NCBI GenBank assembly: GCA_030674185.1
Contig: CM060312.1
Location: 29,277,335 to 29,309,834, forward strand
Origin: Monoplex corrugatus
Lineage: Eukaryota > Mollusca > Gastropoda > Littorinimorpha > Ranellidae
Length of the DNA stretch: 32,500 bases
Direction of reading: 5' to 3'
Notes under the pieces: generated by a model
What the model was told of the DNA's origin: nothing
What the model saw: only the letters and a program-made list of their open reading frames with translations
Database searches by the model: none
Made by a program: the position numbers and the translations under genes
Shown: piece after piece, positions 1 through 9,770 of the stretch
Layout: every line of letters begins with the position of its first letter
How positions within the stretch are numbered: the stretch's first letter is position 1

Positions 1-97
1 GCCTCGTACGTACCTATATGATTAGCCTGAGGAACCCAGCAAACTTTGAACGCAGTGGAAAGAGTTTATAGCAACTAGACGGAGATATTTATACAGA

Positions 98-232
<135 letters not shown>

Positions 233-265
233 ATACATATATATGGGGAGGGAGAGGGAGAGTGA

Positions 266-600
266 CAAAAAAAAAAAAAGAAGAAAAAAAAAAAAAAGAA
301 AAAAAAAAGCGAAGCAGGGGAAGAGAGAAAGAGCTAAGAGAGGTGCAAGAACAGCTAAAAAAAAACAAAACAGGATATTCTTGGATTAAAGAAAAAAACA
401 ACATTCAAGATGTCACAATCGAGTTGTCCCAAAGAAAATGATGTGTCATACCATTTAAAAAAATTTTTATTTTTTTTTTTTACTGATTTTTGGTTTTCTC
501 TCTCCCACCCCTCTCCCACATTTCCTTTGTTCCTTGATTCTGTTTTGTTTGTTTGGTTGTTTTTTTTTTTGGGGGGGGGGGGCGGGCAGGGTGGGGGATA
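266..600. repeat. A-rich/T-rich low-complexity DNA with a poly-G run
   Basis: An interrupted poly-A/AG tract occupies about 266-375. A stretch with several poly-T runs follows, ending in a T run joined to a run of twelve or more G near 570-582. I see no gene signal. The homopolymer G run is an obvious place for base-calling error. Confidence 0.8.
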
Positions 601-643
601 GGAGAGGAAGACTGTTTTATACAGATTTAAAATAAATGGTTTT

Positions 644-809
644 GTGTGTATATATTCTCTCTCCCTCTCTCTATCTCTCGCTTCTCTCTTTGTATGTGTG
701 TTAGTTGTGTGTGTATGTGTGTGTTCGTGTGTACGTGTATATTCTTGCGTATGTGTGTGTTTGTGTTTGTGTGTGTGTGTGTTGTGTATGTGTTATGTGT
801 GTCTGTGTG

Positions 810-849
<40 letters not shown>

Positions 850-926
850 CGTGTGTGTGTATGAGGGAGAGAGAGACAGAGAGGGGGAGAGAGGGAGGGA
901 GGGAAGAGGGAAGGAGGGAAGGAGGA

Positions 927-978
<52 letters not shown>

Positions 979-1042
979 ATGTGTGTGTTTGTGTGTGTGT
1001 GCATGCGAGTGTGTGTGTGCTCCGCGCGCGCGCGTGTGTGTA
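644..1042. repeat. Compound (CT)n/(TG)n/(GA)n/(TG)n microsatellite
   Basis: A CT tract at about 655-690 is followed by an interrupted TG tract to about 860, then GA and GGGA/GGAA repeats to about 977, then TG again with a short CG run near 1023-1033. The alternating purine-pyrimidine blocks could adopt Z-DNA. Open frames on both strands are dipeptide repeats. Confidence 0.95.
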
Positions 1043-1457
1043 TGTTTGTTCGCGTGCACACTTGTTTATTGTCGTTGCCGCTGGGTAATATTTTCTTGAT
1101 TGCAGAAAATTGTAAAAGAAAAGAATAAAAGTAGAAAAAACATACAACATCAAACAGCAAAATGCAAGTTCGCTTCATTCACTGCACTAGCTAATCGCGT
1201 AAATAATTTATGGACTGAACAAGATGCTTTTAACACCATAAACAACCATGAACAACCTTCAGATAATAGGTATAGAGTAAAGCTGATTTTTTTTTTATAA
1301 GAATAGGTAGATCATTATATATATATATATACATATATATGTATAAAATCAAAGCAATAGAAAATAAAAATATTTTTCTGATTTCCCCCTTCTGTTCCCC
1401 CATGCTCCCCCTCCCAGTTACGCAACAAACATCGTTATGTCTTTCTTTCCTTCAACC
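1043..1457. other. AT-rich non-coding DNA
   Basis: No gene, SINE or element boundary was recognised. A short (TA)n microsatellite lies at about 1315-1345. Short open frames here have no recognisable domain and AT-driven codon use. Confidence 0.6.
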
Positions 1458-1737
1458 ATTCGTTCGTTCGTTCGTTCGTTCGTTCGTTCGTTCGTTCGTA
1501 CGTTTCGTTCGTTCGTACGTTCGTTCGTTCGTTCATTAATTCAGTTCGTTCGTTCGTTCGTTCTTCATTCATTCATTCGTTCGTTCGTTCATTCATTTGT
1601 TTTTCATTCATTTCATTATTCATTCATTCATTCATTCTTTCATCCAGTCATCCAGCCATTCGTTCGTTTGTTCGTTTGTTCGTTCGTTCATTCATTCATG
1701 CTATCGTTCGTTCTTTCTTTCTTTTTTCTTTCTTTCT
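1458..1737. repeat. (TTCG)n/(TTCA)n tetranucleotide tract
   Basis: Roughly 280 bp of TTCG units grade into TTCA, TTTG and TTTC units towards the right. TTCG to TTCA and TTTG are the two single-step products of CpG deamination. The Arg-Ser-Phe-Val type peptides read from it are artefacts of the 4 bp unit. Confidence 0.95.
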
Positions 1738-2220
1738 ATTTTTCTTTTTTATTCAATCAGACTGATGTACTTTCGTAGACACATAGAAGTACAGTCTAAG
1801 CGATAGCCGTCAGCTTTACATGATTGTATCTAAGATTTAACTGTTCAAACCAGCCACAGTGCACAGGACACAGCCCAAATGTTTGTGTGCTCAATTCAAC
1901 TAAGGTCCATTCCATTCAAAATACGTTTCTCTCAGTTCTTGTAACGTTTCTCTGTGCATAAGAAATGAACATGAATGTGTGATGAACATGAACATGCTGT
2001 TGATACTGTCTGTGAAATCTGTTCGTTTGGTTGTTATGTTTAGTCTATTTGTTGTTCCACAAAATGTGAAAAAAATATTAATAGATAGATCAAAATAATT
2101 CATTAAAAAAAAAAAAAAGAAGGAAATTTAACACAACTGTTGTCGCAGTGCCCCCATAAGTATAAAGAACGCAGAAATGAAATAAAATAAACATAAAATA
2201 CAATAAAAGAGAAGACCTTA
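1738..2220. other. Unique AT-rich non-coding stretch
   Basis: No similarity to the other repeats of the window was seen. A minus-strand open frame of 67 codons at 1900-2103 has no domain, splice context or coding-like codon use, so I treat it as chance. Confidence 0.55.
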
Positions 2221-2356
2221 CACACACAGACACACACACACACACACACACGCACCCACGCACGCACACATACACGCACACCCCGAAACGTACATCCATA
2301 TACTCCACTCACACGTTACACACACGTGCACGCGTCACACACACACAGTGCACGCG

Positions 2357-2391
<35 letters not shown>

Positions 2392-2430
2392 ACACACACA
2401 CACACACACACCACACACACACACACACAC

Positions 2431-2470
<40 letters not shown>

Positions 2471-2500
2471 CACGCACACACGCACGCACGCACGCACGTA
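2221..2500. repeat. (CA)n, (TA)n and (CACG)n microsatellite cluster
   Basis: Two CA tracts (about 2221-2280 and 2335-2430) are followed by a TA tract at about 2431-2468 and CACG units to 2500. The TA block can extrude a cruciform. No coding content. Confidence 0.95.
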
Positions 2501-2748
2501 GGAACTCTTCACCTGCCATCCACCCATTCGTACCCAGAACGTACCCGTGCACTCTATAACCACCTGCAGTGCGTCCATGCATGACCAACACTCGTTGATG
2601 AGCAAGACCGACCAGCACAAAACTGTTTTGTTCTACTTAACTTCGTTTATAGCGCACAAACTCAGTGGCCGCAGGGGGAGTTCTTAGCATATTGCGCAAT
2701 TATGTGACGGCTGTCTGAACAATCGCTACCGTCTTTTGTACGACTTCC

Positions 2749-4012
2749 ATTTTGTATCACTCGTCTTTTGTATCACTCGTCTTTTGTATCATTCGTCTTT
2801 TGTATCACTCGTCTTTGTATCACTTGTCTTTTGTATCATTCGTCTTTTGTATCACTTGTCTTTGTATCACTTGTCTTTTGTATCACTCGTCTTTTGTATA
2901 ATTCGTCTTTTGTATAATCGTCTTTTGTATCACTTGTCTTTTGTATCACTTGTCTTTTGTATCACTCGTCTTTTGTATCACTCGTCTTTTGTATCACTTG
3001 TCTTTGTATCACTTGTCTTTTGTATCACTCGTCTTTTGTATCACTTGTCTTTTGTATCACTTGTCTTTTGTATCACTCGTCTTTTGTATAATTCGTCTTT
3101 TGTATCACTTGTCTTTTGTATCACTTGTCTTTTGTATCACTCGTCTTTGCATCACTTGTCTTTTGTATCACTCGTCTTTTGTATCACTTGTCTTTGTATC
3201 ACTTGTCTTTTGTATAATTCGTCTTTTGTATCACTTGTCTTTTGTATCACTCGTCTTTTGTATCACTCGTCTTTTGTATCACTTGTCTTTGTATCACTGT
3301 CTTTTGTATCACTCGTCTTTGCATCACTTGTCTTTTGTATCACTCGTCTTTTGTATCACTTGTCTTTGTATCACTTGTCTTTTGTATCACTCGTCTCTTG
3401 CATCACTTGTCTTTTGTATCACTCGTCTTTTGTATCACTTGTCTTTTGTATCACTTGTCTTTTGTATCACTTGTCTTTTGTATCACTTGTCTTTTGTATC
3501 ACTTGTTTTTTTATCACTTGTCTTTTGTATCACTTGTCTTTTGTATCACTTGTCTTTTGTATCACTCGTCTTTTGTATCACTCGTCTTTGTATCACTCGT
3601 CTTTTGTATCACTTGTCTTTTGTATCACTTGTCTTTTGTATCACTTGTCTTTTGTATCACTTGTCTTTTGTATCACTTGTCTTTTGTATCACTTGTCTTT
3701 TGTATCACTTGTCTTTTGTATCACTTGTCTTTTGTATCACTTGTCTTTTGTATCACTTGTCTTTTGTATCACTTGTCTTTTGTATCACTTGTCTTTTGTA
3801 TCACTTGTCTTTTGTATCACTTGTCTTTTGTATCACTTGTCTTTTGTATCACTTGTCTTTTGTATCACTTGTCTTTTGTATCACTTGTCTTTTGTATTCA
3901 CTTGTCTTTTGTAATCACTTGTCTCTTTGTATCACCGTCTTTGTATCACTGTCTTTTGTAACTTCACTTGTACACTCTTTGTATCACTTGTCTTTTGTAT
4001 CACTTTCATTGT
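2749..4012. repeat. 16 bp minisatellite, about 78 copies
   Basis: The unit is TATCACTTGTCTTTTG, with TATCACTCGTCTTTTG as the main variant and 15 bp copies lacking one T. The left two thirds mix CTTG and CTCG copies. About 3603-3893 is almost pure CTTG, a freshly homogenised block. The right end (3894-4012) is littered with one- and two-base indels. Because 16 is not a multiple of 3 and the unit has no forward stop, all three forward frames stay open for 239-415 codons and encode the same 16-residue peptide in different phases. That is a repeat artefact, not a gene. Confidence 0.98.
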
Positions 4013-4018
4013 ACACTG

Positions 4019-4132
4019 CACACACACACACACACACCACACACACACAACACCACACACACACAGACACACACACACACACACACAAAACACACAACAC
4101 ACACACACACAACACACACACACACACACACA

Positions 4133-4181
<49 letters not shown>

Positions 4182-4436
4182 AGCATAGAAACACACACAT
4201 ACACAACACAACGCACACACACGTACACATGCACAACACAACACTCATACTCACACACAAACAGACAAGAACAACACACACACAGACACAGACACAGACA
4301 CAACACACACACACATACCCCCACCCCCCCACCGACTCACACACATTCACACACACAACACCACACCCCACACACACACACACACACACACCACACACAC
4401 ACACACACACACAACACACACAAACATATAAACACA
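4019..4436. repeat. Interrupted (CA)n tract
   Basis: About 420 bp of CA repeats are interrupted by CCACA, GACA, AACA and a C-rich segment near 4320-4332. Open frames on both strands are His-Thr or Cys-Val repeats. Confidence 0.95.
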
Positions 4437-4499
4437 TCAATACTGAACCTCCCTTTAAAAGTAAGAAGATGGAACGGAGAGAGTCAATTACATATTTCT

Positions 4500-4685
4500 T
4501 TAACCCCGACACCCGCACCCTATCCACCAACGACAAAAACGTAAACCCTTTGACTTCCTCACCCTAACCTGCAGGAAGCTGGTGGATAGAGCGAGGGAGT
4601 CAAAGGGTTAATAAGTTTGTTCTTTGCTAGCATAGTTGCCAATGCAGGATGTTGGTGGATAGGGTGCGGGAGTCAAAAGGGTTAA
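4500..4685. mobile_element. piggyBac-type MITE with a nested second copy
   Basis: The outer element lies between TTAA at 4500-4503 and TTAA at 4682-4685. Its right end on the minus strand reads CCCTTTTGACTCCCGCAC; its left end has the same CACCCGCACCCTATCCACCA block with a short deletion in the CCCTTT part. Inside it a second hairpin (about 4545-4607) starts CCCTTTGACTTCC and ends GGGAGTCAAAGGG followed by TTAA, consistent with a second, self-inserted copy. The segment near 4640-4685 matches the element at 31466-31601. TIRs starting CCCTTT with a TTAA target are characteristic of the piggyBac superfamily. There is no transposase frame, so it is non-autonomous. Confidence 0.75.
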
Positions 4686-4842
4686 GCAGTTTCGATATTT
4701 TCTCAGAGATGTATATGAACATCGTTTTGCCCATATTGCGCAGGTGGTTGTGTTGTTGTCCAGTCTGCATCTTCTCTTCTTATCAGTGGGCGTGCAGTTG
4801 GGTGTGTTCATGTTTCCATTACCCACACACGACACGACTTAC

Positions 4843-4862
4843 GGGATTGGATTTTTTACCCT
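4843..4862. repeat. Target-site duplication, left copy (non-LTR copy 1)
   Basis: The 10 bp TTTTTACCCT at 4853-4862 is repeated exactly at 5503-5512. Similarity extends leftward as GGGATT and GAT, giving a roughly 20 bp imperfect duplication (4843-4862 and 5492-5512). It brackets the retrotransposon fragment exactly. Confidence 0.8.
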
Positions 4863-5491
4863 CATCATCATCATCATCAGGTGCCTTGCCGCATGGCGTT
4901 GGCGATTATGGACTTCCATCTGTCTCTATCTCTTGTTGCCTCAAGTATCTCTTCCACTCTCCCTGTCTTCGCCACTCTGCAAGCCCGTCTAGTATCTTCT
5001 CCCTGGGTCTACCCGGTGCTATCTTTCCCTCCAGCTTTCCCGTTGTGACCAGGTGCTCCAAATCCCCCTTCCTTATAAAATGGCCTATAAATGTTGCCTG
5101 TCTTTTCCTAATCTTCCTTATGAGTGATCTACTTGTGTCTGCCTCCATCAAGACTGTCTCGTTTGTTTTCTTTGCAGTCCATGGAACTCTCAACATTCTG
5201 CTTAGAAACCACATCTCGGCTGCCTCAATCTTGTTCTGGCTTTGCTTGTTGACTGTCCACGCCTCACAACAGTATTGGTTCTATATAACATTCAAGAGCT
5301 TTCTTTCTGATGTTAATGATAGGCATTTGTTGGTAAGAATGCTTGTCATCTTCTTGAATGCTGTTTTGGCTTGGCCGATTCTGCCGCTATTTCTGGATGT
5401 GCATCTGCCGTCTGATGAAATGATCGTTCCCAGGTATTTAAATTTATCAGCCTGTGTCAAGGTTGTGCCATTTGATGTAATTTTGCATGAG
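4863..5491 (-). mobile_element. 5'-truncated non-LTR retrotransposon, copy 1 (broken reverse-transcriptase C-terminus)
   Basis: On the minus strand this encodes the end of a reverse transcriptase ORF. A thumb-type motif FKYLGTIISSDGRC lies near 5430, followed by RIGQAKTAF, EAWTV, KIEAAEMWFLSRMLRVPWT, RKRQATFIGHFIRKGDLEHL and GRPREKILDGLAEW. The ORF stop is the first TGA of a (TGA)n tail at 4863-4879, so there is essentially no 3' UTR. Compared with copy 3 it lacks one base near 5313 and eight bases near 5265-5275 (the LYG residues before EAWTV), leaving an in-frame stop between them. It is therefore a dead copy, truncated at its 5' end near 5491. I do not assign a clade. Confidence 0.88.
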
Positions 5492-5512
5492 GGGATTTGA
5501 TGTTTTTACCCT
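5492..5512. repeat. Target-site duplication, right copy (non-LTR copy 1)
   Basis: This is the right-hand copy of the duplication at 4843-4862, sharing the exact 10 bp TTTTTACCCT. The 52 bp minisatellite begins about 8 bp further right. Confidence 0.8.
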
Positions 5513-5520
5513 ACATGTTT

Positions 5521-6246
5521 GATATTCTGTATGCTGTATACACACCAAGGGCGTTTAGGTACTGGATGTTGTGATATTCTGTATGCTGTATACACACCAA
5601 GGGGGTTTAGTCACTGGATGTTGTGATATTCTGTATGCTGTATACACACCAAGGGGGTTTAGTCACTGGATGTTGTGATATTCTGTATGCTGTATACACA
5701 CCAAGGGGGTTTAGTCACTGGATGTTGTGATATTCTGTATGCTGTATACACACCAAGGGCGTTTAGGTACTGGATGTTGTGATATTCTGTATGCTGTATA
5801 CACACCAAGGGGTTTAGTCACTGGATGTTGTGATATTCTGTATGCTGTATACACACCAAGGGGTTTAGTCACTGGATGTTGTGATATTCTGTATGCTGTA
5901 TACACACCAAGGGGTTTAGTCACTGGATGTTGTGATATTCTGTATGCTGTATACACACCAAGGGGGTTTAGTCACTGGATGTTGTGATATTCTATATGCT
6001 GTATACACACCAAGGGGTTTAGTCACTGGATGTTGTGATATTCTGTATGCTGTATACACACCAAGGGGGTTTAGTCACTGGATGTTGTGATATTCTGTAT
6101 GCTGTATACACACCAAGGGCGTTTAGGTACTGGATGTTGTGATATTCTGTATGCTGTATACACACCAAGGGCGTTTAGTCACTGGATGTTGTGATATTCT
6201 GTATGATGTATACACATCAAGGGGGTTTAGGTACTAGATGTTGTAC
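5521..6246. repeat. 52/51 bp minisatellite, 14 copies
   Basis: The unit begins GATATTCTGTATGCTGTATA and continues through CACACCAAGGGGG, TTTAGTCACTGG and ATGTTGT. Unit starts are 5521, 5573, 5625, 5677, 5729, 5781, 5832, 5883, 5934, 5986, 6037, 6089, 6141 and 6193. The 51 bp copies have one G fewer in the G run. A GCGTTTAGGTAC variant appears in units 1, 5 and 12. The 51 bp copies are in frame, so 80-odd codon frames with a 17-residue repeat are open on both strands. I read these as artefacts. Confidence 0.97.
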
Positions 6247-6353
6247 ACATGTAGACACTGGAGAAATGAATTTTTTTTCAACCTCTACCTACCAGGCCAA
6301 GGTGTCTGTGCGGATCGAACCCATGATTTTTCCGATTAAAAGTCTGATGTTCT
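6247..6353 (-). mobile_element. tRNA-Lys-derived SINE fragment
   Basis: On the minus strand ACATCAGACTTTTAATC, then TCATGGGTTCGATCC, matches the anticodon and T arms of a tRNA-Lys(UUU): the CUUUUAA anticodon loop and a B box. The D arm and A box are missing, replaced by the neighbouring TCTG microsatellite. Downstream on the minus strand the sequence CCTTGGCCTGGTAGGTAGAG leads to a poly-A-like run. It looks like a SINE head with a short piece of body rather than a functional tRNA. Confidence 0.6.
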
Positions 6354-6621
6354 GTCTGTCTGTGTGTCTGTCTGTCTCTGTCTGTCTGTCTGTCTGTCTG
6401 TCTGTGTATATGTATGTATGTGTGTATACATGCATGCATGTACATGTATGTATGTATTATGTATGTATGTATGTATGTGTGTGTGTATGTATATATGTAT
6501 GTATGTATGTATATATCTATATATCTATCTGTCTGTCTATCTATCTATCTCTATCTGTGTATCTATGTACCTGTGTATCTATCTAATCTATCTATCTATC
6601 TATCTATCTATCTTCAATCTA

Positions 6622-6653
<32 letters not shown>

Positions 6654-6873
6654 TCTATTATCTATCTATCTGTCTGTCTGTCTGTCTGTCTGTTTATCTA
6701 CCTACCTACCTACCTACCTATCTACCTACCTACCTACCTACTATCTATCTATCTATCTATCTGTCTGTCTGTCTGTCTGTCTATATATCTATCTATCTGT
6801 CTGTCTGTCTGTCTATCTACTACCTACCTACCTACCTATCTACTATCTACCTATCTATCTATCTATCTATCTA

Positions 6874-6908
<35 letters not shown>

Positions 6909-6915
6909 GTCTAGA
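6348..6915. repeat. Tetranucleotide tract (TCTG/TATG/TATC/TACC)n
   Basis: About 570 bp consists of blocks of TCTG, TATG, TATC and TACC that alternate several times. Each block differs by one transition from the next, as expected of replication slippage plus substitution. Long frames reading Tyr-Leu-Ser-Val are artefacts of the 4 bp unit. Confidence 0.96.
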
Positions 6916-7609
6916 TATAGATACGAATGTGGCTATAGACATAATCGCATTTCAATGTTGGGTGAGTCGCAGTAGCCAGATAATCACGTTTCTATCACGT
7001 GGGCGTCAGGGCCATACGGTATTTTTTAGGAGTCTTGAGAAATTGAACCTGAAACTGAAAGTGGGCTAGAATCTAGCCATTACAAATTCAGATGTATAAA
7101 TTCACGAGTAGCTGTTCGAAGCAACCCCATAAAATAAATTTAGCTGAAACCTATAAATAACGATCCACAGAATCCTGGCTGACATATCCTGAATAGAAAC
7201 GTAGTAACACAGAGATTATGGGTCTGTATGGACCCATTTCCCCATACAAACTGGAGAAAACATTGCAATACGAGAGACACGCTGACGGAGAGAGGGATAT
7301 TATGGTCTGTGCGTAGGTGCGTATCCGGCTCAAACATGATTTCTGTGCTAAAATGATATGGAAAATGGCACCCCTGCGGAATAGTGTGTTTGGAGATGTA
7401 TATCAGTCAACAGGATTTCCTCGTTTCAAATAATTATGTTTAGATAAAGACTGGGTCTTCTTTTTTTTTTATCGATTATACTTCAGGCTCGTGGTTGACT
7501 GGTTCACAGGTAAATGCTCTCTTTTCCATTCTTTTTTTTTCTCCCCCCCCCCTCTCCCATTCTTTTTCCCCCTTTCTTCTTAAAGAAGATTATTTCATAC
7601 CAACCGGAG
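6916..7609. other. Unique non-coding DNA with a possible SINE tail
   Basis: No gene was recognised. At about 7033-7063 CTTGAGAAATTGAACCTG and then AAACTGAAAGTG resembles the (CTGAAA)n tail of the repeat family at 13010-13215 and 17962-18190, so this may be a decayed remnant. Two minus-strand frames of 60-65 codons near 7140-7337 have no recognisable domain. Confidence 0.5.
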
Positions 7610-7613
7610 AAGG

Positions 7614-7615
<2 letters not shown>

Positions 7616-7672
<57 letters not shown>

Positions 7673-7698
7673 GTTTGTGTGGTGTGTGTGTGTGTATG

Positions 7699-7753
<55 letters not shown>

Positions 7754-7795
7754 GTGTGCGCGCGCGCGCGCGTGTGTGTGTGAGTTTGTTTGTTC
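7616..7795. repeat. (TG)n microsatellite with a (CG)n block
   Basis: Nearly pure TG repeats are interrupted by TTG and TATG, ending in a CG-alternating run of about 16 bp near 7757-7772. The combined TG/CG alternation is a strong Z-DNA-prone sequence. Frames on both strands are dipeptide repeats. Confidence 0.96.
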
Positions 7796-7899
7796 GTTTG
7801 TGAGAGAAATATGTGAATACGATTATATCAATTCTTGACGAGTAGATCTTTAACAAATTGTGCTCAAGGTTGTGGACAAACTTTAAGGACTCACAAAAA

Positions 7900-8234
7900 C
7901 AGGGAGAAGAGTGGCAGAACGGTTTAATCGTTCGCCTGCCAATAACTAAACTCGAGGTTCCAGGGTCCGTTCCTCCTTGAGATCTTGACTTTTGTCCTCA
8001 TGTTGACCGGAAACTTGAACTGAACGTTTAGTCCTTCGGAAGGGAACGAAAAAGGAGCCGAACCTGTGTGCCTTCTGGCCTGTGCACGCTAAAATCTCAT
8101 AGCAGTCGAATATCACGAAGAGCAGGGCATTCGCCCATCTGCCCTGGTAAAAAACATTGGAGAGATAGGTTGATTTCTCGGGTCCCTCCCGTTGAAGACC
8201 AATTAACCTTAGCCTTGTTGCTTTTCTGAAGTCT

Positions 8235-8270
<36 letters not shown>

Positions 8271-8326
8271 ATTGGGTGGCGCTGCACTGCGGCGACGCGT
8301 TAAGAGAACAGCAGCCTGAGTTTCAC
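7900..8326 (+). mobile_element. SINE family 1, plus copy
   Basis: The left end carries a degenerate tRNA-like head: an A-box-like GTGGCAGAACGGTTTAATCG at 7911 and a B-box-like GAGGTTCCAGGGTCC near 7955-7970. The body contains AGTCCTTCGGAAGGGAACG, GAAGAGCAGGGC and a poly-A run at 8240-8268. After the A run the shared end GGTGGCGCTGCACTGCGGCG follows, then GCAGCCTGAGTTTCAC. The whole body is present in reverse orientation at 27772-28075. A 113-codon minus-strand frame here is only the antisense of the SINE. Confidence 0.8.
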
Positions 8327-9060
8327 GTGGTGATTCCACTGTGACAATATAAATGAATATGAAATATATGAACACATTTTTTTTTAAAGCTGGGAAGGTA
8401 TAGCTCTACGGTCAAAGTCAAAAGAACCAAAATAAAAGAATTCCAGAGAATCATCGCTTATCGAGGAATATGAGTGAGCACCTCTGTCTCAGGAATTTCT
8501 GACGATATTCAAACTCTGTTTACACTAAAGGAAATAAGAGGGAAGCAGGGAGAATATGCTGTGTGCACGTGTTGTTGACGGGTATAAAGGTAGGCTTGGG
8601 CATTCCTTTTTGGGGAATGTTCTGAGCTTACAGTTTTGTGCTTTGTGGCTGCTTCTATGCTAGCTGTGAGGGTAGCGCAAACTATGTTGGATTTTTGAGA
8701 AATTCTACAACATGGGAGATAACTCCTACGTGACTCTCAAGAGTTATAATCCTTGATTAATCTGTTTACACTGTTGTGACAGTCTACCATTGTCCTTGGT
8801 ACACGTCAAGTTTTAGTTCAACTCAAGCTTCTTCCAGTGACCTTAAGAAGTTCAAAATCCGGATTTTCTTTGATACCCTTTTTTTCTTATATAAAAAGAG
8901 AGATTGTTTGAATGGCTTGACCGGTTTTTCTTTCTCTTTTTGCTTTCTACTTTTGCCTGTGGTCATTGAATTAAATCACATTGAAATTGATGTATAGATG
9001 AATCATCATGTCCTAGTCACACTCCCCCCCTTTTTTTTCTCACTTTTTTATCGTCTGACT
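8327..9060. other. Unique non-coding DNA
   Basis: No gene was recognised. The short motif GGGAGATAACTCC near 8713, which I recall as a recurrent word in mollusc genomes, is present. A 73-codon plus-strand frame at 8776-8997 has no domain or coding-like composition. Confidence 0.5.
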
Positions 9061-9063
9061 GGC

Positions 9064-9520
9064 TGGGTGGTTGGCTGGCTGTCTGGCTGTCTCTCTCTCT
9101 GTGTCTGTGTCTCTGTTTGTTAGTTTCTCTGTGTGTCTCTGTCTACTAGTCTCTCTCTCTGTCTGTTTCTGTCTCTGCCTCTGTCTGTCTGTCTCTCTTT
9201 CTGTCTCTCTCTCTCCCTTTCTCTCTCTCTCTCTCCTGCTCTCTCTCTCTCCCCTGCTCTCTCTCTCTCTCCTGCTATCTCTCTTCTCTGTCTCTCGCTC
9301 TCTCTTTGTCTCTCTCTCTCTCTCCCTCTTTCGCTTCTCCTCTCTCTCTGCTCTCTCTCTCCTCTTTCTCTCTGTCTCTCTCCCTCTTTCACTCTCTCTC
9401 TCTCTCCCCTGCTTTCTGTCTCTCTCTGTCTCTCTGTGTCTGTCTCCGTCTCTCTGTCTCTATCTTTGTCTGTCTGTCTGTCTGTCTGTCCTCTCTCTCA
9501 CTCACTTTCTCGCTGTGTGA
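9064..9520. repeat. (CT)n/(TCTG)n pyrimidine tract
   Basis: About 450 bp is pyrimidine-rich on the plus strand, with CT, TCTG and CCCTGCT sub-blocks. Reading frames are Ser-Leu on one strand and Arg-Glu on the other. Long polypurine-polypyrimidine tracts of this kind can form triplex DNA. Confidence 0.95.
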
Positions 9521-9524
9521 TCTC

Positions 9525-9770
9525 TTGCGTGCATTGAGTGCATGTTTTATACGGGACTCAGTTTATCGTCTCACACGAACGACTTGCACCGAGACTTAGA
9601 CCGCCACTTAATATCTAGTAGAGAGGAATGAGAGGAAGGGAGGGAGGGGAGGGAAAGGGAGGGGAGGGGAGGGGAGGGGTAAAAAAGGTTCCTGTCCTGT
9701 CCTGTCCGTGATTCGAACTCGGCTTTCTCGCCTCCTCATCCGATGCTTTAACAAATAGGCCACCATTCCA
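9525..9770 (-). mobile_element. SINE family 2 copy with tRNA-like head
   Basis: On the minus strand the head at about 9697-9770 has an A-box-like GTGGCCTATTTGTTAAAGC and a good B box GAGTTCGAATC (plus strand 9711-9720). The body at 9525-9640 contains GTGGCGGTCTAAGTCTCG, GAGACGATAAACTGAG and CATGCACTCAATGCACGC, a body type I associate with mollusc SINEs. A (GGGGA)n tract at 9628-9680 sits inside the element. The 21 bp minisatellite starts immediately at the head end. Confidence 0.65.
9628..9680. repeat. (GGGGA)n G-rich tract
   Basis: Repeated runs of three to four G separated by A give many possible G-quadruplex combinations on the plus strand. It lies inside the SINE family 2 copy, between head and body. 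Confidence 0.85.

Noticed and set aside
2736..4188. Forward open frames of 392 and 415 codons
   Set aside because: They translate the 16 bp minisatellite (and then CA repeats) in different phases. The same peptide appears in all three frames, which no real gene would show.
4649..5500. Plus-strand 283-codon frame
   Set aside because: It is antisense to the broken reverse-transcriptase fragment on the minus strand, which has clear RT motifs.
5521..6246. CRISPR-like array of 52 bp units
   Set aside because: The whole unit is conserved, with no variable spacer part.
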